This document shows positions 1-8,513 of a DNA stretch of 64,000 nt, piece after piece. Positions within the stretch are counted from its first letter, which is position 1, and each line of letters opens with the position of its first letter. The notes below the pieces were generated by a model. That model was given only the letters and a program-made list of their open reading frames with translations, ran no database searches and had not been told where the DNA came from. Where the stretch lies: contig CAWCSA010000005.1 in assembly GCA_963798015.1 (NCBI GenBank), positions 434,001 through 498,000 of the forward strand. The letters run 5' to 3'. The translations under genes were made by a program, and so were the position numbers. Origin of the DNA: Roseiarcus sp963798015. Lineage in GTDB: Bacteria > Pseudomonadota > Alphaproteobacteria > Rhizobiales > Beijerinckiaceae.

Positions 1-281
1 ATCTCGACGTGGGCCGCCACCTGCCGTCCAGCATCGCCTTCGCGCGAAATGACGATCGTTCGCCAGAGGCAATGGAGCGACGCCCCCACGTACATCAGGG
101 CGATCACCGATGAGAGATACGTGCGGTCCGAGACGAACATCAAGCGAAGGAGGCCATAGCGCCACAGCAGGATCGCGGCGAAGACGGTCGCGCCGGTAAA
201 GATCAACCAGCGCATTAAAGGCGCCCGATCGGCGGGGGACCATGCGCGGCCGGGCTCCGGCGATAGGGCTACGGCCGTCAT
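1..281 (-). CDS. Membrane protein, N-terminal part (runs off the window)
   Basis: An open minus-strand frame starts at ATG 281 and is still open at base 1, so only the first 93 residues are visible. It has a short polar N-terminus, then two hydrophobic stretches at about residues 24-42 and 54-72, consistent with two membrane helices. A GGAGG lies about 12 bases upstream of the ATG. The pattern of a two-helix hairpin followed by a basic segment resembles the start of large MotA/TolQ/ExbB-type proteins, but too little is visible to name it. It is divergent from the histidine kinase gene at 494. Confidence 0.55.
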   Translation of the reverse strand, partial: MTAVALSPEPGRAWSPADRAPLMRWLIFTGATVFAAILLWRYGLLRLMFVSDRTYLSSVIALMYVGASLHCLWRTIVISREGDAGRQVAAHVE

Positions 282-493
282 GCGAAAATGTATCCTCCAG
301 GAATTGGCGCCGTCCCGTCGGCCGGTCAAAAAAAGGATAGCGCTCGCGCGTCAGCGGACGCAAGGTCACCGGTCCCGCGACGGCGCGGGCAATTTTCCCG
401 ATTTTCGTCCCGCTCACGCGGGCCGCCGCCCATTCGGCTTGCCCGCGACGCGCGTGCTGATAGTCTTTGCGACGCGGAAAAGGGAGAGAAATC

Positions 494-1858
494 ATGTGGC
501 TCGTGCCGCGCCTGATTGTCAGATTGGTCGGGGTGGTGGCCCTCTGCCTGGCGCTTGCAGTGGCTTGGGCGATGGTGGATACCCACCGGAGCATTGACCG
601 CGAAACGTCGACCTCCGCCGACCGCGTCGCCGCTCAGCTCGAAATTCTTTACTGGCGTGAGCTGCTGTGGCGCGGCGGCTTGCGCAGAGAGAGTGTGCTT
701 CCAACCCCGGAATGGCAGACGCTGGCCACGCTGAAACTCATATCGCCTGGCGTCTGCGTCGAATTCGCGCCGGGGACCGGCGAGCCTGCGCGACTTTGCG
801 GCCAAGTCGAGGGAATCGGCGCGCCGGCTCCGGCCTGGTTCAAGTCGATCTACGAGGGGATTCTCGGACCTCAGGCGGGCCTCACTCGCGCCCTCAGCGC
901 GCGCCAAGCCGAGGCTGGGTCGATCTTCGCGGTCGCCGACCCTGAAGCCGCGGTGCGCCAGGCCTGGCTGCGCGTTTCCACGATCGCCGATTTTGCGGCC
1001 GCGATGGCGCTGGCCATCTTTCTGTTTGCGGCGCTGGCCATCGCTTACACGCTCGGGCCGACCGCCGCGATTGTCGGGGGGCTGCGCCAGATGGCGCTTG
1101 GCGATTATCGTCGGCGTTTGCCGCCGTTTCGCGCGCGCGAGTTTGCGCTGATCGGGTGCGCCGTCAACGATCTCGCCGACCGGCTCGGACGGGCGACGGC
1201 CGAACAAATCGCGCTGACCCGCCGTCTGATCGAAGTTCGGGACGACGAGCGTAGGCAAATGGCGCGCGAGCTGCACGACGAGTTCGGTCAATGCCTCACC
1301 GCGACGGCCGCGCTCGCCGGCGCCATCGAGGCCGGAGCGCGCGGGCGGCCGGATCTCGCCCAGGACGCCAGAGCCATCGCGGGCGTTGCGAGACGTATGA
1401 TGACGAGCCTACGCGGAGCGCTCGCGCAGCTGCGCAATCCGATCGCCGAGGAACTCGGCCTCGAAGCCAGCTTGGTGCAATTGGTCGCTGGCTGGAATGC
1501 GCTCGACGCTTCTCGTACGGCGGTGCGCCTCGACGTCGAGGCCGATCTTACCGGCGTGCCCCTCGACATTGCGTCAAATGTATATCGCATTGCGCAAGAA
1601 TGCGTGACCAACGCCATCCGGCACGGCGCGCCGAGCGAGGTGCGCCTTTGCGTCGGACGGATCGCCGAGCGGGCGGGAGCAATCGCGCTGACGGTCGAGG
1701 ACGACGGCGGCGGGGACGCCGTGCGGGTCACCGCGGCGGCGGGTCGGGGAATAACTGGGATGCGCGAACGCGTCGAAGCGTTCGGCGGCGACTTCATGAT
1801 TTGCCGCGCCGCGCGCGGCGTGCGCGTGGCGGCGACAATCCCCCTGGCGGCGGCATGA
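494..1858 (+). CDS. MoxY-like sensor histidine kinase
   Basis: Inner-membrane sensor kinase of 454 residues. The ATG at 494 is preferred over an in-frame TTG at 467 because AGGGAGAG lies just before it. Helix 1 is at about residues 7-27, a periplasmic domain of LapD/MoxY type follows (about 28-160), then helix 2 (about 166-185). The HisKA_3 dimerisation motif ARELHDEFGQ carries the likely phosphoacceptor His261. A GHKL ATPase has the N-box QECVTNAIRHG and the G-box VEDDGGG. The stop overlaps the start of the response regulator gene. MoxYX/FlhSR pairs of this type control methanol and formaldehyde oxidation in other methylotrophs; the H4MPT genes next door fit that role, but the signal is unknown. 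Confidence 0.88.
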   Translation: MWLVPRLIVRLVGVVALCLALAVAWAMVDTHRSIDRETSTSADRVAAQLEILYWRELLWRGGLRRESVLPTPEWQTLATLKLISPGVCVEFAPGTGEPARLCGQVEGIGAPAPAWFKSIYEGILGPQAGLTRALSARQAEAGSIFAVADPEAAVRQAWLRVSTIADFAAAMALAIFLFAALAIAYTLGPTAAIVGGLRQMALGDYRRRLPPFRAREFALIGCAVNDLADRLGRATAEQIALTRRLIEVRDDERRQMARELHDEFGQCLTATAALAGAIEAGARGRPDLAQDARAIAGVARRMMTSLRGALAQLRNPIAEELGLEASLVQLVAGWNALDASRTAVRLDVEADLTGVPLDIASNVYRIAQECVTNAIRHGAPSEVRLCVGRIAERAGAIALTVEDDGGGDAVRVTAAAGRGITGMRERVEAFGGDFMICRAARGVRVAATIPLAAA

Positions 1859-2532
1859 TGCAGCACGCCGTCCACGGAGGGGCAGTCAAGACACTGCTCG
1901 TCGACGACCACCCGATCGTGCGCGAGGGATATCGACGCTTGCTGGAGCGTCTGGGTGGGTTTCGCATCGTTAGCGAGGCAGGCGAAGCGGCGGCGGCTTA
2001 CGACGTCTTTCGACGGACGGAGCCCGATGTGGTGGTCATGGACATCTCCATGCCCGGAGCCAGTGGACTCGAAGCCATGCGACACATCCTTCAATGGGAT
2101 CCGCGCGCGCGGATCCTCGTCTCCTCGATGCATTGCACGGCTGCCTTGGCCCTCAAGGCCTTCGAAGCGGGCGCCAGCGGCTATGTAGCCAAGAGCGCCG
2201 ACCCCGGCGAGTTCGCGGAGGCGATCCGCGTCGTCGCGCGCGGTGGACGCGCGCTGAGCGCTGAGATCTCTCGCGCGATCGCCGAGGAAGCAATCGCCGG
2301 CAATCGGTCGATCCTCGAACGCTTGTCTCCGAGAGAAGCGGAAATCTTGCTGCAGATCGCTCTCGGATCGACGAACCAAGAGATCGCAGCGACCCTCAAC
2401 GTCAGCATCAAGACCGTCCAGAATCATCATTACCGCATCAAGGACAAAATCGGTGCGCGCTCAGACGCGCATTTGGTCTGGTTGGCCGTGGGCGCCGGTC
2501 TGATCGAAGGCAGCAGCGATCGGCCGCGCTGA
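1855..2532 (+). CDS. MoxX-like response regulator, NarL/LuxR family
   Basis: Cytoplasmic response regulator of about 225 residues, overlapping the kinase gene at ATGATG (start 1855 or 1858), so the two are co-translated. The receiver domain shows VDDHP, the phospho-acceptor Asp in VVMDISMPG, and the conserved Lys in GYVAKSAD. The C-terminal LuxR-type helix-turn-helix reads LSPREAEILLQIALGSTNQE, then VSIKTVQNH. It is probably phosphorylated by the upstream kinase and regulates C1 genes, by analogy with MoxX/FlhR. It is a paralogue of the regulator at 12034-12651. It converges on fhcC with about 158 bases between stops and no obvious terminator. Confidence 0.88.
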   Translation: MMQHAVHGGAVKTLLVDDHPIVREGYRRLLERLGGFRIVSEAGEAAAAYDVFRRTEPDVVVMDISMPGASGLEAMRHILQWDPRARILVSSMHCTAALALKAFEAGASGYVAKSADPGEFAEAIRVVARGGRALSAEISRAIAEEAIAGNRSILERLSPREAEILLQIALGSTNQEIAATLNVSIKTVQNHHYRIKDKIGARSDAHLVWLAVGAGLIEGSSDRPR

Positions 2533-2690
2533 AGGTCTCCTTCTGTTGATTTCGTCCGCTTCTTCGCGAGCCGCGCTTTAGACTAGGCTCGCATCGCCTT
2601 GTCGCCCTATTGAGCGAAATTGAGCCTTCAATTCCGCGACAATGAACGCCTCCGAGCGATCATCGCTGCCCTCGCTAACCGGCGGCGGAC

Positions 2691-3503
2691 CTAAGGCCGC
2701 GGAAGCAAAATCTCCCCCTTGCCGAGCGCGGCCAGATCGCCCGCCAGGCGCCGCAGCGGCTGGCGGAATTGGCTCGCCAGCTTCGCGCTGCTTTGGGCGA
2801 TGTAATTGGAGAGAAGCCGCGCCGCGACCAGGTCGTGTTCGCCGCAATCGCCGAAGGTGGGCGAAAAAAGCGAAGCGCCCTGCCCAAGAAGGATGGTGCC
2901 GCGACCCATCAGATAGCCGGGCAGATCGCCGGCTTCGCCCCCGATCGCCAAGGTGCCGGCAATCATACGGCTGCCGGCGTAGGCGCCTGCACGGCCTTCG
3001 ATCAGAATGAAGCCGCGCCTCAGCCGGTCGCCGGCGCGTGCGCCGACGTCGCCGCGCACATGCAGGACGCCGCCGCTCATGCCGACCGTCTCGCCGCTCA
3101 ACGGGCCTCCGAGACGCTCGCCCGCGTCGCCTTCGATGTCCAGCGTCCCACCCTTCATTCCAGAGCCGGCGAACGGGCCCGCGTCGCCGCGAACGGTCAA
3201 TTGTCCGCCTGACATCAAGCGCCCGGCTTCGACGCCGACTTCCCCTTCGACGCGAATGGCGCCTGAGCTCATGCCCATGCCGACGCGATCGAAACGCTCG
3301 GCGCCGCCTTCGATGAGAATCGTTTCGGGATCGCCTTCGCGGACGCGGAAAATGTCTCCTACCGTGACGCGCATGCGCGTCGTTCCCACCTCGATACGCT
3401 CGATTTCCGCGACCGTCTTGCCGGTTAGATTTTGTGCGATCAATGGCGACAGATCGAGACGCTGGTCCGGCGCTGCGCGCAGCGAGAAGGTCAAAGAACT
3501 CAC
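2691..3503 (-). CDS. fhcC: Formyltransferase/hydrolase complex subunit C
   Basis: 270-residue FhcC, related to formylmethanofuran dehydrogenase subunit C (FwdC). It is part of the Fhc complex, which moves the formyl group from formyl-H4MPT to methylofuran and hydrolyses it to formate in the cytoplasm. The middle holds repeated Gly-rich turns (GEVGVEAGRLMSGG, GDAGPFAGSGMKGG, GDAGERLGGPLSG) typical of the FwdC beta-helix. The start is GTG at 3503, which overlaps the true fhcD stop as GTGA. It is last in fhcB-A-D-C. A frame error in fhcD makes FhcC appear fused to FhcD in the raw reading frame; the overlap shows it is a separate gene. Confidence 0.9.
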   Translation of the reverse strand: MSSLTFSLRAAPDQRLDLSPLIAQNLTGKTVAEIERIEVGTTRMRVTVGDIFRVREGDPETILIEGGAERFDRVGMGMSSGAIRVEGEVGVEAGRLMSGGQLTVRGDAGPFAGSGMKGGTLDIEGDAGERLGGPLSGETVGMSGGVLHVRGDVGARAGDRLRRGFILIEGRAGAYAGSRMIAGTLAIGGEAGDLPGYLMGRGTILLGQGASLFSPTFGDCGEHDLVAARLLSNYIAQSSAKLASQFRQPLRRLAGDLAALGKGEILLPRP

Positions 3504-4412
3504 GGGAGGAGGTCCTTGAGATGATAGTGGTGGCGGCCGAGTTTGCCGCCGTAATTGCCGGCGCCGACGCGCAGCGCGCCCTTCTCGGGGCCGAGTTCGG
3601 ACAATTGCGGCGAGCCCCGCTCGCATCGCCTGAGCGACAGCCTCGCTGGTGAGGCCGTCGATCACGATCTCGAGCACCGAGGCGATCTCTGCAGAGAGAG
3701 CGCTGTCGACCGCGCCCTTCAAGGTCGGGCAATAAAGGTCGTTGGTCGAGGCGCTGGCGCCCTTGTATTTCGAGCCGACCTTCGACCCAGAGCGCGCTAT
3801 GCCGCCTGGAAATGGCATGATGACGTCGGCGACATTGCGCATCGCTTCCACCGCCGCCTCGGTCGCCGCGAGGGTCTTTTCCGTGGTCTCGCCCATGAGA
3901 ATGAGATTGCCGCCGCCGACCGCTTTCTTGGTGAGATAGGTGATCAATTCGCAGACGAACTCGCCGTCCATCACCGGCACACGCCAGTACCGGCGGGCGC
4001 CGAGCCGCTTGGCGATCTGCCAGCCGTCGCCGAAAAAACGAATGGCATCGCCGAGCTTGAGCTTGTCCTCGCCTGAGTCCAATCCCGCGTAGCAGGCCGA
4101 ACCGGGGCTCGTGAGCACGCACTGCCCCACGCGGTTTTGCAATTGTCTCTGGAGCTCCGCAGTCGAGACCGCAAACATAAGCACGCGCACGCCGGGCCGG
4201 CCATCCGGCGTTTGTTGAGGCGACAGAACGCTCTCGACGCTTGCCTCGCAGCCGCACGCGATCACCGAGGTGGCGAAACCCGTCATTGTCGTGGCTGCCT
4301 GCGCCGCCCAGCGCTCGGTTGGCGCCGTGATCACCACTGCGGTCGCACGCATGTCGAAAGCTTCCGCGAACGTGTCGTCGATGGCGATACCGTTGACCAT
4401 CAGCTCCGGCAT
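3500..4412 (-). CDS. fhcD: Formyl-H4MPT:methylofuran formyltransferase, with apparent frameshift
   Basis: FhcD (Ftr) transfers the formyl group between H4MPT and methylofuran in the Fhc complex. Residues 1 to about 270 are clear, including the start PELMVNGIAIDDTFAEAF, CVLTSPGSACYAGL and the GGGNLILMGETTEKTL region. Near bases 3599-3600 the frame breaks. The usual C-terminus (ELGPEKGALRVGAGNYGGKL, then GRHHYHLKDLLP and a stop at 3500) lies in the neighbouring frame. The span is 913 bases (3n+1), and removing one C on the coding strand restores IVELGPEKG. Uncorrected, translation runs into fhcC as a 573-residue false fusion. The gene is normally needed for growth on C1 compounds, so a sequence error is likely; a real mutation cannot be excluded. 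Confidence 0.88.
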
Positions 4413-6037
4413 GCGACCGCCTCAAAAGGTTGCGGCCGCGGGATCGCGCCTTCGGGCACACGCATGAAGTCAGACGGCAGTCCGTAACGTTCGTCGTAAT
4501 ATTGCGACATTCGTCGCGCCATTGAGGCTTCGGTCGCGGGCGCCACATGCAACGCGCGGCCATAGCGGGTGCGCGTCACTTCGCCGTCGCGCACTACGAG
4601 TTCGCCATCCTTGTAGACGCGCGCCGCCGCGCGAAACATCTGAGCGATATCCTTGGTCGGACGATAGAGCGCGATATCGGCGCGTCCGCCTACGCCAAGA
4701 TGTCCGCGATCGGGCAGGCCCAGCAGTTTGGCGGGGGCGGCTCGCGTCATCGTCGCGATTTCGCTTAAAGTGTATTCGCGGGTCAGAGACGGCAGAATCG
4801 TCACCGCCAGCGCCTCCGCTGGCAGACGGGACGCCCATTCGGCGCGCACGTTCTTGTCCATCAGCAGAGCGAAGATCTCAGGATAGGTCGTGAATGGCGC
4901 GCCGTTCGGGTGATCGGTGGTGAAGAAGACGCGCCACGGGTCGTCGATGAGGAGGAACAGCTCCAGGCCGGCGGCGAATTGCACCGCATTGTGGAAACCG
5001 CCTGCGCGATATTCGTATGGCACGATACCTCCGCCATTCGAATCGCCATCGATGATGGCGTATTTCTTCGGGCGCGCCTGACCGCGCGCGGAGAATTGGC
5101 GCAGCACGTCGGACGAGATCGTCACCGTCTGGCCGAACATCACCTGCCCGACGTCGATGGTCACGTTCTTCGCTGCGTTGACCGCTTCAGCGAGCTGAGG
5201 CGCGGCGGAGGAAAAGCCCTGTGGACCTTCCTTGCCGTAGCCATAGAATTGGAGATGCGCCAAATGCAGCGGCAGGTCCTCGGCCGCGGCGATCGTCGTC
5301 AGCGCGGTTTCAAAACTTCCAGGCAGCCCAAGATTGTTGCAGTGAACATGGAGAGGATGAGGCACGCCGGCTTCGTGCACGGCCTTCTGCAGCGCCTTGA
5401 CGATCGCGCGACTCGTCACACCGTAATAAGGAACCACATCGTCAAACGAAAAGCTGCGGATGTTGTCCTTGAACGCCGCGACCCCACCGGCGTTGATGAC
5501 TTTGATCCCAAGCGCCCGCGTCGTTTGCATTGTCCAGGCGATATGATCGCGAAGCGCGCTTGCGCCTTCGCCCGAACGCAGGAGGTTCAGCACGAAATCG
5601 TCATTGCCGAGGATCGCCAGAATCGCCTTGTCGATGATCGGGGTATCGGCAAGTTCGAGATGCGCGTGCAGGGCGTGATGGGGCGAGATAGCCGGTTCGA
5701 CCACGGTCGTGAAACCCATCTCCGCATAGAGCCGCCCAGTCTCGAAGGTCGTCCAACCGACTTTGGAGAGCGGCGTCTCGGCGGGGCGGCGCGTATGGGC
5801 GCGATGATATTCGGGCAGCATGAGGCGGGCGGTGTTCACGTTCGCGCCCGCAATATGCGAATGGATGTCGATGCCGCCGGCCATCGCGATAAGCCCGCTC
5901 GCATCCACGGTTTCGTCCGCTTGGGCGCCGTCTTGCGGGGGCGCGACGATCTCTTCGTTGCGGATCCAAAGATCGCCGATTTCGTCATGGCCGTTGGCGG
6001 GATCGACGATACGCGCGCCCTTGATGAGGGTCAGCAT
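4400..6037 (-). CDS. fhcA: Formyltransferase/hydrolase complex subunit A
   Basis: 545-residue FhcA, homologous to formylmethanofuran dehydrogenase subunit A and a member of the amidohydrolase superfamily. In the Fhc complex it hydrolyses formyl-methylofuran to formate. The metal-site motif GGIDIHSHIAGAN gives His59 and His61. Further conserved stretches are HVHCNNLG, HLAHLQFYGYG and FTTDHPNGAPFTTYPEI. Length matches the family. It overlaps the end of fhcB by a few bases and the start of fhcD by 13, so fhcB-A-D-C is one tightly coupled operon. Confidence 0.95.
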   Translation of the reverse strand: MLTLIKGARIVDPANGHDEIGDLWIRNEEIVAPPQDGAQADETVDASGLIAMAGGIDIHSHIAGANVNTARLMLPEYHRAHTRRPAETPLSKVGWTTFETGRLYAEMGFTTVVEPAISPHHALHAHLELADTPIIDKAILAILGNDDFVLNLLRSGEGASALRDHIAWTMQTTRALGIKVINAGGVAAFKDNIRSFSFDDVVPYYGVTSRAIVKALQKAVHEAGVPHPLHVHCNNLGLPGSFETALTTIAAAEDLPLHLAHLQFYGYGKEGPQGFSSAAPQLAEAVNAAKNVTIDVGQVMFGQTVTISSDVLRQFSARGQARPKKYAIIDGDSNGGGIVPYEYRAGGFHNAVQFAAGLELFLLIDDPWRVFFTTDHPNGAPFTTYPEIFALLMDKNVRAEWASRLPAEALAVTILPSLTREYTLSEIATMTRAAPAKLLGLPDRGHLGVGGRADIALYRPTKDIAQMFRAAARVYKDGELVVRDGEVTRTRYGRALHVAPATEASMARRMSQYYDERYGLPSDFMRVPEGAIPRPQPFEAVACRS

Positions 6038-7185
6038 GACGAAGCGTCCGCTTCTCCGAGGCGCGCGCCGATGCGTTCGAGAGCCTCAGCGACGCTGGGG
6101 GCGCCACTGCGCGCGGAGGCGATCGCCGCGACCAGGGTCCCCATGTCGGATGAATGCATAACCGCATCATGATCGACACCGGGGCGCCCAACCGTGATGC
6201 GGACGTTCGGCTCATCGGCGAATTGGGCCGTTCGCTCGCATAACGCGATAACGTTCACCGCGCTCCGCCATGCCGGCGGGGCCGCTCCGAAAGCAGAGAT
6301 CCACACCACGCAATCGGTCTCCCCTGACGCGACGAGTTGCTCAGCGTCGAACCGCCACGGGTCATGGACGGGCACGCCGGCGCCGAATCCGGTTCGCATC
6401 GGAAAGCCGGTTGTCCATCCGCAAGCCGCCAGAACGCCTGCGCCATTGTCTGGGGCAGGGAGCGGCAATGTCGAAAAACGCGTGGTGTCGTTCAAATCGC
6501 GCACAAGCCCATGCAGCATCTCGATTTCGAGCGCGTCGAGACTCCCCGCCGTCCAAACCGCCACGCCGAAACGCGCGCCCTTGATGGTCGTCGCGATCGC
6601 GTCGAGCGTGGACAAAGGCAACCCGGATCGTGCGATTCGACGGTTCGCGAGGCGAGGGTTTTTGACATGCGTGCGCAGCGCCGCAAGATTGACTGCGAGC
6701 GCTGCGCCGCGCCCCGCTCCCCAGATCTCGATGTCGCCCTCGAACCCGCGGATTCTTGCGCCTATGGCTGGCGCCAGCCAGACGACCCGCCGATTGACGT
6801 CCACGCCTTCCGGCCTGGCCGGCGGCGTCAACAGCCGCTCGTTCAAATGCGGCCAGGCTTCCGTCAAACCGTCGCCCACCAGCAGCACGACGTCGGCGCG
6901 CACGCGCGCTTCGCCCGGCGTCGTGAGCATGATTCCGGTTTCGCGCATTGAGTCGAGATCCCGCAACACTGCCGCCGAATGCATATGCTCGATGACGCCG
7001 CCGACCCGTTCGGCGAGCGCAATGGCCGCCCTCGCCCCGTCGATATCCGCGCCCAGCCCGGCAATCAGCGGCTGACGGCTTCGCGCCAAAAGCCCAGCCG
7101 CGGCGGTAGCCGCAGCGTCCAGCGAAACCGGTGCGCCGTCGATCGATGCTGCGGCCTCGGCGCCGATTGGATCTTTCAGCGACAT
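6031..7185 (-). CDS. fhcB: Formyltransferase/hydrolase complex subunit B
   Basis: 384-residue FhcB, homologous to FwdB/FmdB. In bacteria this subunit is known to be structural: it lacks the metal-pterin and iron-sulfur binding of the archaeal dehydrogenase and supports the complex that only hydrolyses. Recognisable features are the N-terminal RSRQPLIAGLGADIDGARAA segment, GGVIEHMHSAA near residue 85, ADVVLLVGDGL, and the central CGWTTGFPMRTGFGAGVP. It is the first gene of the fhcB-A-D-C operon, starting at ATG 7185, and is transcribed away from the orf5-mch-fae genes. Confidence 0.92.
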   Translation of the reverse strand: MSLKDPIGAEAAASIDGAPVSLDAAATAAAGLLARSRQPLIAGLGADIDGARAAIALAERVGGVIEHMHSAAVLRDLDSMRETGIMLTTPGEARVRADVVLLVGDGLTEAWPHLNERLLTPPARPEGVDVNRRVVWLAPAIGARIRGFEGDIEIWGAGRGAALAVNLAALRTHVKNPRLANRRIARSGLPLSTLDAIATTIKGARFGVAVWTAGSLDALEIEMLHGLVRDLNDTTRFSTLPLPAPDNGAGVLAACGWTTGFPMRTGFGAGVPVHDPWRFDAEQLVASGETDCVVWISAFGAAPPAWRSAVNVIALCERTAQFADEPNVRITVGRPGVDHDAVMHSSDMGTLVAAIASARSGAPSVAEALERIGARLGEADASSC

Positions 7186-7394
7186 ACGCTCCGCCGATTG
7201 GTCTCATGTCCACCGAGGATCGACGCCAGCGATTGCAGGCAACCTCGGAAAATCGAGACTTGACTAAACAAATCTCACGCCGGCAAGTTCAATCACTTTG
7301 CGATTGATCGCAGCTCAGCACAAACAATAGCGCACGCCGACGAAATGCCTAGCCCTTACCGCCAGGTTCACGAATGTGTCGAACTGGGCGTCCA
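7186..7394. promoter_or_regulatory. Divergent promoter region between fhcBADC and the orf5-mch operon
   Basis: This 209-base gap is the only space between two divergent H4MPT operons, so both promoters should be here. It is visibly richer in A/T than its surroundings around 7257-7330. I see no clear consensus -35/-10 pair or strong ribosome site for orf5. The promoter role is inferred from layout alone. Confidence 0.45.
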
Positions 7395-8513
7395 ATGACT
7401 GATCGTCGGGCGATCATCGTTATGGGCTATTCAGCGCGTGCGCTGGCTTCCTCCGCGAACCATGCGGGATTTGCCCCGCTCTCAATTGATGTCTTCGGCG
7501 ACGACGACACGCGCGAAACGAGCCTCGCCTCCGTGAAGCTCGAAGGCGGGTTGTCCGAGGGGCTCGCGTTCGACAAGGGTTGCGGGGCCGTCGAAGCGCT
7601 GATCAAGGCCTATAATCCAATCGGTCTGGTCTATGGCGCCGGCTTCGAGCATCAGCCGGAAACGATCGCGGCAATAGCCGAGACAACACGGGTGTTTGGC
7701 AATCATGCAACTATCCTGAAGCGGGCCAAGGACCCGCTTGTGCTTGCGCAGCTGTGCGAGGCGAATGGCGTTCGGCATCCCGAGATTGCCCTTGCGCCGC
7801 CGGACGAACGCGAGCTCTGGCTCATGAAGAGGCGAGGCGCCGCCGGAGGCGCACATATTACGATCGCGGAAGGCGCTAGCTGCGTTCGGCCCGATTCTTA
7901 TTTCCAACGTCGCGTTGGCGGAAAGAGCATCTCGGCTTTGTTCCTCGCGAGCGAAAAAAAGGCAAAGATTATTGGCCTCAGCATGCAGTGGACCGCGCCA
8001 GCGCCAGCGTCGCCGTTTCGATATGGCGGCGCCGCCGGACCCGTCGACGTTGACCGAGCGCAAGCAGAAGAGATTGCCCGCGCCGTGGCGGCGATTGCTT
8101 CTGATCTGGAGCTCGTCGGTCTCAACAGCGCCGATTTTCTGATTTCAACGGACGCCGTCTGGCTCATAGAGATCAATCCGCGCCCAGGAGCGACGCTGGA
8201 TGTGTTCGAATCGAATGAGGTCCCATTGTTTGCGCGCCACATCGCCGCGTGCGAAGGACGTCTGGCGCCAGCTTCTTCGAGTCTCGGATTCAAGGCGGCT
8301 GAGATCGTCTACGCCTCGCACGATGTTGTCATTCGCGGGCGAGGGGATTGGCCGGATTGGGCGGCTGATCGGTCGCCAGCGGGGACACAGATCACAGCCG
8401 GTGATCCCGTGTGCACGGCGCTTGGTTCTGGCGCGACCGTGGATTCGGCGCGCGCCTGCGCCAGCGAGCGGGCGCGGAACATCATCGCTCTCGTTCAGGA
8501 GGCAGACCATTGA
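7395..8513 (+). CDS. ATP-grasp protein of the H4MPT cluster (Orf5 type)
   Basis: 372-residue ATP-grasp family protein resembling Orf5 of the Methylobacterium H4MPT cluster. ATP-grasp enzymes ligate a carboxylate to an amine or thiol, and this one is thought to act in methanopterin or methylofuran synthesis (the archaeal methylofuran enzyme MfnD is also ATP-grasp). The C-terminal catalytic stretch WLIEINPRPGATLDVFES shows the Glu and Asn metal ligands. ATG 7395 (MTDRRAIIVMGYSAR) is chosen over ATG 7374 because homologues begin with this strand; neither has a strong ribosome site. Its stop overlaps the mch TTG start. Exact substrate is unknown. Confidence 0.8.
   Translation: MTDRRAIIVMGYSARALASSANHAGFAPLSIDVFGDDDTRETSLASVKLEGGLSEGLAFDKGCGAVEALIKAYNPIGLVYGAGFEHQPETIAAIAETTRVFGNHATILKRAKDPLVLAQLCEANGVRHPEIALAPPDERELWLMKRRGAAGGAHITIAEGASCVRPDSYFQRRVGGKSISALFLASEKKAKIIGLSMQWTAPAPASPFRYGGAAGPVDVDRAQAEEIARAVAAIASDLELVGLNSADFLISTDAVWLIEINPRPGATLDVFESNEVPLFARHIAACEGRLAPASSSLGFKAAEIVYASHDVVIRGRGDWPDWAADRSPAGTQITAGDPVCTALGSGATVDSARACASERARNIIALVQEADH

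Noticed and set aside
2691..4412. A 573-residue FhcD-FhcC fusion protein
   Set aside because: The fused stretch between them is Arg-rich non-protein-like sequence, the true FhcD end exists in the next frame, and fhcC has its own GTG overlapping the restored fhcD stop.
2578..4563. Long minus-strand frame of 661 residues overlapping fhcD and fhcC
   Set aside because: Arg/Ala/Gly-rich shadow frame in G/C-rich DNA with no family resemblance; the overlapping frames carry the conserved genes.
4910..6172. 420-residue plus-strand frame opposite fhcA
   Set aside because: It is the complement of highly conserved fhcA and shows no recognised domain.
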